A stretch of DNA of 64,000 nt from Triticum aestivum (GCF_018294505.1 NC_057804.1:251822219-251886218); one strand, 5' to 3'; counted from the first letter of the stretch, positions 22,401-34,794 are shown. Notes: a model not told the origin generated them from the sequence alone. Numbers and translations: made by a program.

Positions 22401-23809
22401 GTGTTGCTAGTTGCAGGTGAAGTTGAAGATTGCTCCGTGGTAGACAGGATTTTGGTTGGGATATCACAATATCTCTTATATTATTAATGCATCTATATAC
22501 TTGGTAAAGGGTGGAAGACTCGGACTTATGCCTGGTGTTTTGTTCCACTCTTGCCGCCCTAGTTTCCGTCATACCGGTGTTATGTTCCCGGATTTTGCGT
22601 TCCTTACGCGGTTGGGTGATTTATGGGACCCCCTTGACAGTTCGCTTTGAATAAAACTCCTCCAGCAAGGCCCAACATTGGTTTTACCATTTGCCTCACC
22701 ACCACCTACTTTTCCCTTGTGAGTCGCTCTCTCGAGGGTCATCTTTATTTCAGCCCCCCCGGGCCAGTGCTTGTCTAAGTGTTGGTCTGAACCGAGCAGC
22801 CTGCGGGGCCCCCTCGGGGAAACTCGAGGTCTGGTTTTACTCATAGCTTGACTTATCCGGTGTTGCCCTGAGAACGAGATATGTGCAGCTCCTATCAGGA
22901 TTGTTGGCGCATCGGGCGGCTTTGCTGGTCTTGGTTTACCATTGTCGAAATGTCTTGTAAACCGGGATTCCGAGTCTGATCGGGTCTTCCTGGGAGAAGG
23001 TATATCCTTTGTTGATCGCGAGAGCTTATCATGGGCTAAGTTGGGACACCCCTGTAGGGTATAATCTTTCGAAAGCCGTGCCCGCGGTTATGGGCAGATG
23101 GGAATTTGTTAATGTCTGGTTGTAGATAACTTGACACCAGATCTGATTTAAAACATATCAACCGCGTGTGTAGCCGTGATGGTCTCTTCTCAGCGGAGTC
23201 CGTGAAGTGAACACGGTTTTGGGTTATGTTTGACGTAAGTAGGAGTTCAGGATCACTTCTTGTTCATTCCTAGCTTCACGACCGTTCCGTTTGTTCTCTT
23301 CTCACTCTCATTTGCATATGTTAGCCACCATATCATGCTTAGTGGCTGTTGCAACCTCACCACTTTACCCCTTCCATTCCCTTTAAGCTTTGCTAGTCTT
23401 GATACCCATGGTAATGGGATTGCTGAGTCCTCGTGGCTCACAGATTACTACAACAACAGTTGCAGGTACAGGTTATGCGATGATCCTGACACGAGAGCGA
23501 TGCTTGCTTGTTTTGGAGTTCTTCTTCTGCTTCTTCTTCGATCAGGGGATAGGTTCCAGGTCGGCGGCCTGGGCTAGCAGGGTGGATGTAGTTTGAGTTT
23601 CTGTTTGTGTTTCATCCGTAGTTGGATGATGCTCTTATGTAAGATGATGTTGTATTCGTGTGGCATTGTATGCCTTTTGTATGTATCCCCATCTATTATG
23701 TAATGTTGATGTAATGATATCCACCTTCCAAAAGCGTTTCAATATGCGGTTCTATCCTTGGTGGGACCTTCGAGTCTCTTTAGGATAGTATCGCATATTG
23801 GGCGTGACA
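19486..23809 (+). repeat. LTR2 of X (4324 bp, diverged subfamily)
   Basis: It starts TGTAACGCCCCAG and ends GGGCGTGACA. The 3' part from about 22090 is clearly collinear with the ends of LTR1 and LTR3. The first ~2.5 kb keeps the same architecture but is strongly diverged. A TATA-like TTATATACAC lies at 20041. It is preceded by the internal 3' end, not by a target duplication, and is followed at 23810 by internal sequence without a primer site. Confidence 0.82.
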
Positions 23810-25820
23810 TGCCTTCTCCAAGATCGCCTTCAAATTCTTTTCATTGTTGACTCAACCTTTTTGGTTTTCATTCTTCCGGAGTATCTCAGCAATTTTGGTG
23901 GTGTATCTCGTCGTCATTTGAAGACCGAAGAAGAGTTTCTCTTAAATCCTTACCCATTCTTCCAAAGATGTGTAGTTCAAGTTTGTTGCCATCCTCTCAT
24001 AATTGTTTTCGATTGTGGGAATTCTTTTCACCCATCCGGAGCATTTCATGAGTTGTTTCCATTTCTTTCCTCCAAAGGCCATCATGTCATAATTCTTCAT
24101 TCTCGCGTGTAGCTATCGTTCTCCAAATCTTACCACTGCATCATTCAAATATCCTCTAATCAGTTCATGATCTCTTTGTTCTCAGGTATCTAAGTCCCCT
24201 CAAGTATCTTCATTCGTTTTCCAATTCTTCCCGGTGAATTGTGCCTTTGCTACTTTCATTTTCAATTGTTACGGTGGTTCGTTCAAGATTTCACTTCCTT
24301 CGTTATCATATCAATTCATTCGTTGTTTCCAAATCCCACTGGTGGTTCCATCAATACCTTCTTAGGTTTGCGTTATCTCTATCCTTAATCCCTCAAGAAG
24401 AATAAGTAGTATGCCAAATCCGTTGCTTGTCATCAATTTAAATTGGTGAAGGATACGCATAACGTAATTCTTATTTTTGTTTCATCCAAGTGATCTAGTT
24501 TCTTCTTTCCAGAGTTGTTCATCATGTCACATTTCTCGGTATGAGATGCTTCATCTTTTCTTTTCCGGAGTTCCATGTTTGTCACATTATCTCTTCACGG
24601 AGCTCCATCTAAATCATCGCAAGGCTTCACCCTGTGTTTTCAACTTCTCTTTCTTTTTATCATCCTTTTATTACCGGAGTTCTCCATGTAGGGTCTACAA
24701 GGTGGTTCGTCAAGGATTCTTTTCATTCTTCAATTGTTCTTCAAGATTTATCTTGAAGTTATGACCCGCCAAGCTATACTCTAAAATAAACATGGTGCTC
24801 AACACATGTTTTGTTTTGAGGAGCTCAAGTATCCTTCATCTTGCATTCCAAAGTGCAATTCTTTCTACCTTATCTTTTGAGGTGGTGTTATGTCACTCTT
24901 GACAATTTCCTTCATGTTTCATGATTCATATGTTGTCAAGAATGAGGTATTTTAAATCCATCATTTTCTCTTCGTTCAAGAGATCTTATCGACCAATCAA
25001 CTTCTTTGTTGGAGTTATCTTGTGTCAGATTTCACCTAAAGCCTTTCCTTAAGGGTTGTTGCTATTTGTGGTGATTATGCATGACCCAAGCTTGCTCTTT
25101 ATCCTCTTGGTGGAAGAAATTTTCATATTTTTGGTGCTCTCAATCAAATCAATGGTTTCCATTAGTGGTCGGTTCTCACCTCATAGTCTTGAGATGTTTT
25201 CCATAAGCTCACTACAAGCTTATTCTTTTCGTTTCGTTGTTGGTTTTCCAAAAACTCCGTTCAATCCTTCTTTTTGAAGATGCTCTCTCAAATTCATTTG
25301 AGGTAGTACATGTTGTTTTCTTCTCCATTCTGTTATTCCAATGATCTATCTTCTATTCTTTCTTCCGAGACATTGTGATGTTGCTCTCTTCGCTCATCAT
25401 CTCAAATTGTGAGGATCGTGTTCTTTCCATGCTTACCCATTTAACCAGAGTGTTGTATCTTCTCTGCTCAAGTTCTTTTCATCTTATCAAGTCTTGCATC
25501 TCTTTTCAGTCGGAGTGCTGCCCAAATTATATCATTCTTATTCCTTCTCTATCTTGTTTAACCGGAGTGGTTTCAATATCTATCTCGTCACTTAACCTCT
25601 TGGTACTCGTCATATCCCTTGTTCCTATTTTTTAACAGAGTGTTTTCCACTTTGTTCATCTTTGTTGTTTTCTTTCTTTCATTTTTCTCAACCTCTCAAG
25701 GTTCATGGTTTCACTCGTTTGTCGAAGAAGCAACTTACTTTACCTCTTATCTTCCTCTTCCTTTTCCCTCCGGTGCCATCCTAGATCTCGGGACGAGATC
25801 CTCTCATAGTGGTGGAGTGT
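23810..25820 (+). other. Internal domain 2 of X, lacking its 5' part
   Basis: It starts TGCCTTCTCCAAGATCG, matching internal domain 1 from about 18075, and runs to LTR3. It therefore lacks the primer site and the first ~975 bp. It is non-coding, with the same CCGG(A/T)G motifs (for example 23875, 24040, 24230, 24573, 24673, 25561). Confidence 0.78.
25784..25800. repeat. Inverted repeat GATCTCGGGACGAGATC before LTR3
   Basis: Identical to the palindrome before LTR2, ending 20 bp before the LTR start. Confidence 0.85.
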
Positions 25821-28800
25821 TGTAACGCCCCGGATACAACTTTCCACATTCATAACTCCAACTCTTGCCTTTTCTAGAGATGCGATATGTTATTTCCTTC
25901 GTGGTTGGGGTTTTGTCTTTTATTTTGCATTTTGTTCATGTCAGGCATTTCATCTCATAGCATCATGTGCATTGCATTCACATGTTTTTTTCATGAAACT
26001 CGTTAACGTTTGTAGTTGCCGATTCTCTCTTTGTCTCTATTGACCAATTGTCAGACCGCTTGTCTTCGTTGACCATTCTGAGACCAACCACCCACTTGCA
26101 CGTGATTGCCTTGTTCCTCTGCACTGTGCACAGACCCCTTGCATGCGTCTGAAACTTGCCTCGAACCTGAACCGCTCAGTCATCACCGTTGGATTCGGAT
26201 CATCCCCAAACATCCGAATAACATCTCCATTTTCTTTATCTGGACTCCCTAGCCTATTTTTCCCGATCGTCCGATTTTGATCGGAGGGATGAAATAGCCC
26301 CTAATCAAAATCTAGTACTATATATATCTGACCAATCCTAATTTCTAGGTATCCTTCCCTGTCCAATCCCCGCCGCCGCCAGTCAACCACCCCTCTTCTT
26401 CGTCGGGATCCATTCCGATCCACTCACCTGCCTTCTCCTCGAATCCCCATCCATCCGGTCCAAATCCTTCGAGCAACCCACTTCCTCCATCGATCCTCCG
26501 TAGGAGGGCGATTGCTCCCCAGCCTCCCGTGATCCCTGCTCATCCCGAGCGCCAACCGTGCCTGACCTCGTCCTCCAGGCGAGCCCTTTGCGCCCCGCCT
26601 CCTCTACTACTTCGCGCCGCTGCCAGTGACCAGGGCCAGCAGGCTGCTGTCCCTCTCCGCCTTCTCCTTCCTTCCCTCCTCACGCTGCTCCTCCCTGACC
26701 GTGCCTCCCTCGTCTCATTGTTCCTCGCAGGGAACCATGACTGCCGCCCCGGAGCAGCAGTAGCACCATCAGAGACCCCTGGTCGATGAGCATCCAGTCG
26801 CCCTGTCGCGCCCTGCAATCTCTCTCACTGTCTCTTTCGTTTTCACTTCCTCGTTTTCTTCCCTGAATCCCCCTCTGTCTTCGTTCTAGGCTACAGCCAA
26901 CGGCGTCGCCGCCGCGTCGCATGGTAACTGCGACCCTCCAGCCACTCGCCACGACCTTCTTTGTGCTCGCAAGCTTCACCTGAACCTCGCCCTACAACAT
27001 CTCCAGCGGGATCCTGACCGGGCGGAACTCGCCTGCTTCGCCAAGTCCATCCCGTCGCTGGCGTCCCGTGCATCGCGCGAGTCACCGAGCCCCTGCCTTC
27101 CCGCATCCCTCCGTTGACCAGCTCGTCAGGTCCCGTGCGCCCCTGCCTCACCATGGATGGGCCTCCCTGCTGCCAGAGCCCCACGACCCCGCGCCAAGTC
27201 CCTCTCGATCGGCCCCTGCTTCTCCTTCTTCGAGCAGCAAGCTCGGGATCAAGGGTGCCCTGCATCGCTCCGTTGACCGCGTCCCCTCCGCCTCGTTCGA
27301 TCCAGCCAGGAGCAACCCAGGCGGTCCAGTTCGCCTCCGCCTCGCCGGGCCAAGCCCATGGGTGAGCAGCCCCCTCCAGTACCCTGTCGGGCCAGCAAGA
27401 TTCGGCCTGATGCGTGTTTTTTTTCCTGGCATCAATTTTAGCTATTATCCAGTGAATTAACAGATTTGAAGAAAAGTCCCTCATGTTCATGCATTTAATA
27501 ACTCAACAATCGTGCTTCGGATTAAAATGATTTATATATGTAAAATGCTTAGAATTTTGTGTAGATTAATAATTTTCCACTTTCATCCATGTTTATAACG
27601 TTTTAAATTGTTGTTTGTTTAAATTTGCTCAAATGCCAGGTTAAAATTATTTATTTCATAACTAAATAACCATAGCTCGGTTTTAAATAAACTTTATATG
27701 TAAATGGGGGGAAAATGCCTAGTTTAACTTGGTACACTTTGTTTTACTGTTTAACAACATTAAAATATGATTTAGGGCAGAACAGTACCAAAAACTAAAA
27801 TATGGACATGAGGATTTTCCGGAATTGTTGTTTGTTGTTCCGGCCTCATTTAAACTTGCCTAGATAGGTAGTTTAATTATGCTTCACCTCTTGCCATGTT
27901 TAACAACATTTAATATTGCTTGGTAACTTAAACGAGATTAAACTAAATATGTCAATGTGGTGTTTTGTCAATATGCAACTCGTTGCATATTGAGCTCCAC
28001 TTAACTTGTAGTATTGTTTGTTGCACTTTGCCATTCCATGCCTCATTAAACCGGACATGCATCATACTTGATTGTGCATCATGCCATGATTATGCTTGTG
28101 TGTTTACCATGTTGTTTGTTTCTTTCCGGTGTTGCTTCTTAGTTCCGATAATGTTGCGATTGTGAGGATTCGTTCGACTAGTCCCGTTCGTCTTCTTCAT
28201 GGACTCGATCTTCTCCCTTGCGGGATTTCAGGCAAGATGACCGCTACCCTGGATCTCATTACTATCATTTCTATGCTAGTTGCTTCGTTCTATCGCTATG
28301 ATGCGCTTCCTATCACTTGTTCTTCAATCCTCCCCAAATTGCCATGTCAGCCTCTAACCTTGTTCACCCTTCCTAGCAAACCGTTGTTTGGCTATGTTAC
28401 CGCTTTGCTCAGGCCCTCTTATAGCGTTGGTAGTTGCAGGTGAAGTTGAAGATTGCTCCATGGTGGACATGATTATGTTGGGATATCACAATATCTCTTA
28501 TTTAATTAATGCATCTATATACTTGGTAAAGGGTGGAAGACTCGGCCTTATGCCTGGTGTTTTGTTCCACTCTTGCCGCCCTAGTTTCCGTCATACCGGT
28601 GTTATGTTCCTTGATTTTATGTTCCTTACGCGGTTGGGTGATTTATGGGACCCCCTTGATAGTTCACTTTGAATAAAACTCCTCCAGCAAGGCCCAGCCT
28701 TGGTTTTACTATTTTCCTCACCACCACCTATACCCTTCCCTTGGGTCGGCTAACCCGAGGGTCATCTTTATTTTAGCCCCCCCGGGCCAGTGCTTCTCTA

Positions 28801-29834
28801 AGTGCTGGTCCGAACCGTGTAGCCTGCGGGGCCACCTCGGGGAAACTCGAGGTCTGGTTTTACTCGTAGCTTGACTTATCCGGTGTTGCCCTGAGAATGA
28901 GATATGTGCAGCTCCTATCGGGATTGTCGGCACATCGGGCGGCTTTGCTGGTCTTGTTTTACCATTGTCGAAATGTCTTGTAAACCGGGATTCTGAGACT
29001 GATCGGGTCTTCCTGGGAGAAGGAATATCCTTCGTTGACCATGAGAGCTTGTGATGGGATAAGTTGGGACACCCCTGCAGGGTATAAACTTTCGAGAGCC
29101 GTGCCCGCGGTTATGTGGCAGATGGGAATTTGTTAATGTCCGGTTGTAGATAACTTGACACCAGATTCGAATTAAAACGCACCAACCGTGTGTGTAGCTG
29201 TGATGGTCTATTTTCGGCGGAGTCCGGGAAGTGAACACGGTTTTGGGTTACGTTTGACGTAAGTAGGAGTTCAGAATCACTTCTTCATCATTGCTAGCTT
29301 CACGACCATTCTGTTGCTTCTCTTCTCGCTCTTATTTGCATATGTTAGCCACCATACTTGCTTAGTCGCTGCTGCAACCTCACCACTTTACCCCTTGCTT
29401 ACTCATTAAGCTTTGCTAGTCTTGATACCCATGGTAATGGGATTGCTGAGTCCTCGTGACTCACATATTACTACAACAACAGTTGCAGGTACATGTTATG
29501 CGATGATCATGATGCGAGAGTGATGTTTGTTTGTTTTGGAGTTCTTCTTCTGCTTCTTCTTTGATCAGGGGATAGGTTCCAGGTCGGCAACCTGGGCTAG
29601 CAGGGTGGATATTGTTTGAGTTTCTGTTTGTGTACCATCCATAGTCGGATGTTGATCTCTTGTATGATGTTGATGTATTCTTGGGGTGTTTGTGCCTTAT
29701 GTATGTATCCCCAACTATTATGTAATGGTTTGATGTAGTGATATCCACCTTGTAAAAGCGTCTTCAAGATGCGCTTCTATCCTTGGTGGGACATTCGAGT
29801 TCCTTTAGGATAGGGTCGCATCTTGGGTGTGACA
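25821..29834 (+). repeat. LTR3 of X (4014 bp)
   Basis: It starts TGTAACGCCCCGG and ends GGGTGTGACA, and aligns with LTR1 over its whole length. TATATATA lies at 26319-26326. It is followed by CCCGC, the right-hand target duplication. With LTR1 it forms the outer pair of the compound. Confidence 0.9.
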
Positions 29835-29839
29835 CCCGC
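29835..29839. repeat. Right target-site duplication of X (CCCGC)
   Basis: Matches 13054-13058 and lies within the Z protease reading frame. Confidence 0.85.
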
Positions 29840-31880
29840 CGTTAACTAGCATCTTCGTCACCTTGAGGTTGCAGATCGTTGGGGAAACCAACACCGACAA
29901 GCACTCGGTGTCAAAGATGATAGGCGTGCTAGACCACTTCAGTGGCTTCCGCGCATCGAGGGATGGCTCCACCGCTGTGATGTCACGCGCCCACTGCTTG
30001 AGCTGGCGGTGGGATGTATGCAGCGAGGCGCCACCGTCGACGCACATGGCCTCTGTAGCTTTCTGGAACTCGTGGTAGCCGGACTCATCATCCTCGTCAT
30101 GATAATCGTCTTCTTGCTTCTTGTCGTGGCACCGGGAGGGCCTCTCCTGCTGACTATCCTTGCCGCGGCAGATTCCTTGGCTGCCACGCTTCTTGCCGGA
30201 TCCTTCGGCACCCTCCTGGCCCTTCTCCTTGTCCCGCTACTCATACTCGGCTTTCCGCTTCTCAGCGAGCAGCTCAACCTGCCGGCAGTTCTGGAGGTCA
30301 TGTCCCTTGGTGCCGTGGATCTTGCAATACTGCTTGTCGGAGCCTCCTGGCTTGTTGGCAGCCGCCAAGGCCCGGCAAGCGACACACCTGACAACCTCCT
30401 TGACGAGGTCACTTGCCTTGGCCTTCTTGGCGGCGCCGGTGTCGTCGGACCCCTCGACGGCAAGCACGGTCTTGCCCTTGCGCTTCTTGTTACGGCGCCG
30501 GCCCTTCTTTGCCGGGGTGGCGGTGTCATCCGTTGAGTCGGTTTCCGCACTGGCGTCTTCACCGGGGTACTTCCTCCCCTCTTCAGCTCGGGCACACCGA
30601 TCGGCCAGAACATAAAGTTCGGCCACATCCCTGACTTTGTTCATTGCCAGCTCCTCACACATCTTGCAGTTGCACACATTCTGATGAAACACACTGATCA
30701 CGACGGCAGGATGAACGTCTAGGATGTTGTACTGCACTCGGCTGAACCTTTGGATGTACTTGCGCAAGTTTTCTCCTTCCTTCTGGGGGATGATATGCAA
30801 GTCGCTCGCCTGGCCATGAGCTTGGTGTCCTCCAGTAAAGGCGCCAACAAACTCATGACATAGATCCGCCCAAGAAGAAATGGAGTCCACTGGCAAGTGC
30901 ATCAACCATGACATAACATTGGGCTTGACTGCCAATGGGAAGTAATTGGCAAGCACCTTATCGCCGTGAGCCCCAGTAGCTTGCATCACAATGGTGTAGA
31001 TGCTGAGGAACTCCGACGGGTGAGTCTTGCCATTGTACTTCTCTCCAACGTCCGGCTTGAACGTGTGGTGGGAGGGCCACTGGAACTACCGCAGCTCACG
31101 GGTGAAGGCCGGACAGCCCACCTCGTAGGGTAGGCCACCGTAGCCTCCCGGTGCTGGGTGGTCCATAGTGGGCCCTACCCGCCTATCGGATTGGTGGCAC
31201 GCACCACGTCGATGCTCTAAGGTGGTTCGAGCGTCTTCATGAGCTTGCTCCCGAAGAACTTGACGTTGGTCGCGGTGGGCTCACGGGTCGGACGATGCTA
31301 TGGAGATATCATCGCGAGCGTCGTCGCGACGGATCGACATCTGCGGTGGCTGGTGTGGAGGAGGGGAGTGCACCGTGGCTGCATCGCCTCTGGCTCGTCC
31401 ACCGCTGGCATGCGGTAGCTCGACGGAGCGACGGCCTACGGGCCCTACCGGTTGCAACTCATCTTTGTTGGCGATGCAGACGAGGCTCCGGACGGTAGCT
31501 CTCCATTCGTCGAGCTTCTCCGTAGCGGGAGGAAAGTCGAGGAGAAGTTGCGCACGTGCTAGGGCTTCTGCTGGTGTGGGCGGAGGCGAAATCTGCATGG
31601 ACCATGATGCACTTTGACTTCCAATTACGTTAGAAGGAGCTCCATCATGGCCTTGTGGCCGTCTGCCATTTTCGCCAACACCTTGGCGCGCATGCTGGCC
31701 CTCCTCGTCATGTGAAGGGCACATGGGACTCTTCCCAGGGCGGCGCCCAGGGTCACCAGCGGGGCGGCGCTGATCATCGTGCATGACCTGAGAAGAGCGC
31801 GCCATGAGCGCTGGTGTTGGTGTCTTATAGGTCACCGCGCCGCCGTCTGGCAGCATGACGACGCCCCTGGAGGGCCCCAC
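29835..31880 (-). pseudogene. gag: gag and protease start of Z
   Basis: One minus-strand frame runs from ATG at 31880 to the X insertion, broken only by TGA at 31283-31281 and TAG at 31088-31086 and 30239-30237. The N-terminal third is charged and proline-rich. The gag core has MMQATGAHGDKVLANYFPL (30989-30933) and a helix-rich capsid part. A basic stretch KKGRRRNKKRKGK follows. A zinc knuckle reads CKIHGTKGHDLQNC (CX2HX4HX4C, about 30325-30285). The protease starts near 29960 (PLKWSSTPIIFD) and stops at the loop MLVNGG. Gag packages element RNA. Confidence 0.85.
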
Positions 31881-32148
31881 GCCGCGTGCGGGGCCCCAAC
31901 TCCGTCTCTAGAGTTCGCGGCGTGTGGCTTGCCGCCTGGCCCACGAACGATGCTGCTTACCAGGCCCGGACTGCCAGGGTGATGTGGATGTTCGCGGGCT
32001 TCGCCACGGGTTCTCTACACGACTGGCCCGCTACTGGTCCGCACCGGTACAGGCAGTCCGGTCCCGGACAAACCGATTACCGTGGTCGTCTTCTCCTTGG
32101 CGATGAAGAGCTTTGCTCCTAGATGCTAAACCAGATGCTCACTACTGC

Positions 32149-32169
32149 GCCCCCTACCTGGCGTGCCAA
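32149..32169 (-). promoter_or_regulatory. Primer-binding site of Z
   Basis: On the minus strand TTGGCACGCCAGGTAGGGGGC follows the LTR end (CCGACA) by about three bases. It is a variant of the TTTGGCGCGCCAGGTAGGGG primer site seen in several Triticeae gypsy elements. Confidence 0.65.
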
Positions 32170-32172
32170 AGA

Positions 32173-33052
32173 TGTCGGCGGGAAATGACACCTATGGGAT
32201 CACAAGAATCCCTACTACGGTTGTGGAGCGCTGGGTTGTGAGGAGAGCGGGATTAGCAGTCAGTACGAGCACGCGAGTCGTTTACCCAGGTTTGGGCCGC
32301 AGGGATACGTGATACCCTACTCCTGCTTTGATGTGTGTATTTGTGTTCTTGAGGTTCTTGAACTAGCTACAATGAGCGTAATTGTCCAAAAGTCTGAATC
32401 CTTCTCCTGGATGCCTTGGGCCTCCTTTTATAGGCAAGGGGATCGCCATAGTGGCACACAGGAGGTGGCATCGGGGTACTGTGATTAAACCTATCCCTTG
32501 CCATTACGGGACAAAGTGCATTTAATGCGCCCCTGACGTGTTCCCTTCACTTTACCGCCGCTTTACCCTGCCTCGACACGCGCCTAGGCCAGCGAGGCGG
32601 TAGTGCCATGTAGGCTGGCAGGCTGCTAAGGTGGCGCGGTGGTAGGGCCTTCACGAAGATTTGCATGCCACCACGTAGGCATGCACTGAGTTGGCCAAGA
32701 AGCCTTGTGCCGACACGCAGGTGCCTGCCCAGCTGGTGGGCTGGCAGCTGCATGGGAGCGGTGGCAGAAACCTGGCGGGTGTGGGCCTGGCCATGGCCTC
32801 GTGGATGTCCTCGGCAAGGGCCTTGCCGGGGCCCCGACAAGGGTCTTGCCGCGGAGTTGCGGTCATCCCCGGTAAGGATCTTGCCGGGGGTCTTGTGGGT
32901 TTCCTCGGTGAGGGTCTCGCTGAGGTTCGTCGTCTTTTACTCTTCTGATTTGATGTGTTCCTTATCTTCACAAAGATCTGCATGCCACCATGGAGGCGCC
33001 CCCGAGCCCATGTCCCAATGTGGTTGGTGACCCTGGAGAAACTGGGGCCTGA
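32173..33052 (-). repeat. Partial 5' LTR of Z
   Basis: The LTR ends (minus strand) with CCGACA at 32178-32173. A minus-strand TATAAAA lies at about 32433-32427. Upstream are GC-rich palindromes of the type GGCAAGG-CCTTGCC (32807-32905) and two copies of TGCATGCCACCA (about 32662 and 32979). Its outer end is missing because W inserted at 33053. Confidence 0.7.
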
Positions 33053-34577
33053 TACATCTCCAACGTATCTATGATTTTTGATTGTTCCATGATATTATAT
33101 TGCCTGTTTTGGATGTTTATGGGCTTTACTTTACACTTTTACACCATTTTTCGGACTAACCTACTAACTGGAGGCCCATCCCGAATTGCTGTTTTTTGCC
33201 TATTTCAGTGTTTAAAAAAAATGAATATCGAACGGAGTCCAAACGGAATGAAACCTTCGGGAGCGATCTTTTTGGAACAAATGTGATCCAGTGGACTTGG
33301 AGTCAAAGTCAAGAAATAACCAAGGAAGCCACGAGGGTGCCCGCCGTGCCCCCTAGGGCTGGGCGTGCCCCCACCCTCGTGGGCGCCTCGAGCATCCACC
33401 GACCTACTTCTTCCTCCTATATATACCCATGTACCCCGAAAACATCAGAAGCGACCATGAAAAACTATTTCACCGCCATAACCTTCTGTATCCACGAGAT
33501 TCCATCTTGGAGCCTTCGCAGGCACTACGCTGGAGGGGGAATCAACCATGGAGGGCTTCTACATCAACACCATAGCCTCTCCGATGAGCTGTGAGTAGTT
33601 TACCATAGACCTTCGGGTCCATAGTTATTAGCTAGATGGCTTCTTATCTCTCTTTGAATCTCAATACAAAGTTCTCCTTGATCTTCTTGGAGATCTATTC
33701 GATGTAACTCTTTTTGCGGTGTGTTTGTTGAGATCTGATGAATTGTGGGTTTATGATCAAGTTTATCCATGAGAAATATTTGAATCTCCTCTAAATTCTT
33801 TTATGTGTGACTAAGTTATCTTTGCAAGTCTCTTCGAATTATTAGTTTGGTTTGGCCTACTAGATAGATCTTTCTTGCAATGGGAGAAGTGCTTAACTTT
33901 GGGTTCAATCTTGCGGTGTCCTTTCCCAGTGACAGCAGGGGCAGCAAGGCACGTATTGTATTGTTGCCATCAAGGATAAAAGGATGGGGATTATATCATA
34001 TTGCATGAGTTTATTCCTCTACATCATGTCATCTTTCTTAATGTGTTACTCCGTTCTTTATGAACTTAATACTCTAGATGCATGCTGGATAGCGGTAAAT
34101 GTGTGGAGTAATAGTAGTAGATGTAGGCAGGAGTCAGTCTACTTGTCACGGACGTGATGCCTATATACATGATCATGCCTAGATAATCTCATAATTATTC
34201 GCTTTTCTATCACTTGCTCGACAGTAATTTGTTCACCCACCGTAATACTTATGCTATCTTGAGAGAAGCCACTAGTGAAACCTATGGCCCCCGGGTCTGC
34301 CTCTTATCATATAAGCTTTCGATCTACTTCTATTTGCATCTTTACTTTTCCAATCTATATTATAAAATACCAAAAATATATTTATCTTATCATATTATCT
34401 CTATTAGATCTCACTTTCGCAAGTGGCCTTGAAGGGATTGACAACCCCTTTATTGCGTTGGTTGCGAGTTCTTGTTTGTTTGTGTAGGTGCGTGGGACTT
34501 TTGAGGAGCCTCCTACTGGATTGATACCTTGGTTCCCAAAAACTGAGGGAAATACTTATGCTTCTATTGCTGCATCA
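33053..34577 (+). repeat. 5' LTR of W (~1525 bp)
   Basis: It starts TGATACATCTCCAACGTATC, a very common Triticeae LTR start. TATATATA lies at 33418-33425. The end is placed at GCATCA, which pairs with TGATAC and lies 5 bp before the primer site. The exact end is uncertain by several bases. Confidence 0.75.
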
Positions 34578-34582
34578 CCCTC

Positions 34583-34599
34583 TGGCGCCATCGCCGGGG
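34583..34599 (+). promoter_or_regulatory. Primer-binding site of W
   Basis: TGGCGCCATCGCCGGGG, a one-base variant of the TGGCGCCGTTGCCGGGG-type site of this family, lies just inside the LTR. Confidence 0.75.
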
Positions 34600-34794
34600 A
34601 GGTCTTCACTCAAGTCAAGACATACCAAGTACCCATCACAAACTCATCTCCCTCGCATTTACATTATTTTCCATTTGCCTCTCGTTTTCCTCTCCCCCAC
34701 TTCACCATTGCCGTTTTATTTGCCCTCTCTTTCCCTATCTCCTCTATCTTTTGCTTGCCTTTTTGTTTGCTTGTGTGTTGGATTGCTTGTCGCT

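Larger units (their letters stand above)
13059..29834 (+). mobile_element. Element X: LARD-like compound LTR1-internal-LTR2-internal-LTR3
   Basis: Three ~4-kb LTRs alternate with two non-coding internal domains: LTR1 13059-17099, internal 17100-19485, LTR2 19486-23809, internal 23810-25820, LTR3 25821-29834. The 5-bp duplication CCCGC flanks only the outer ends (13054-13058 and 29835-29839). LTR1 and LTR3 are about 93% alike over the first ~360 bp by eye, mostly transitions. No gag or pol domain is present. Long LTRs with a conserved non-coding internal domain are the hallmark of large retrotransposon derivatives (LARDs), which depend on proteins from other elements. Confidence 0.85.
29835..33052 (-). 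mobile_element. Element Z: minus-strand Ty3/gypsy element, interrupted
   Basis: On the minus strand it has part of its 5' LTR (33052-32173), a primer site, gag (from 31880) and the start of protease (to 29835). The protease continues in the sliver at 13031-13053, and the rest lies beyond Y, outside the window. X, Y and W are all inserted in it, so it is the oldest element here. Confidence 0.85.

Noticed and set aside
19486..23809. LTR2 as a solo LTR inserted in X
   Set aside because: No target duplication flanks it and the left side is the normal internal 3' end with its palindrome.
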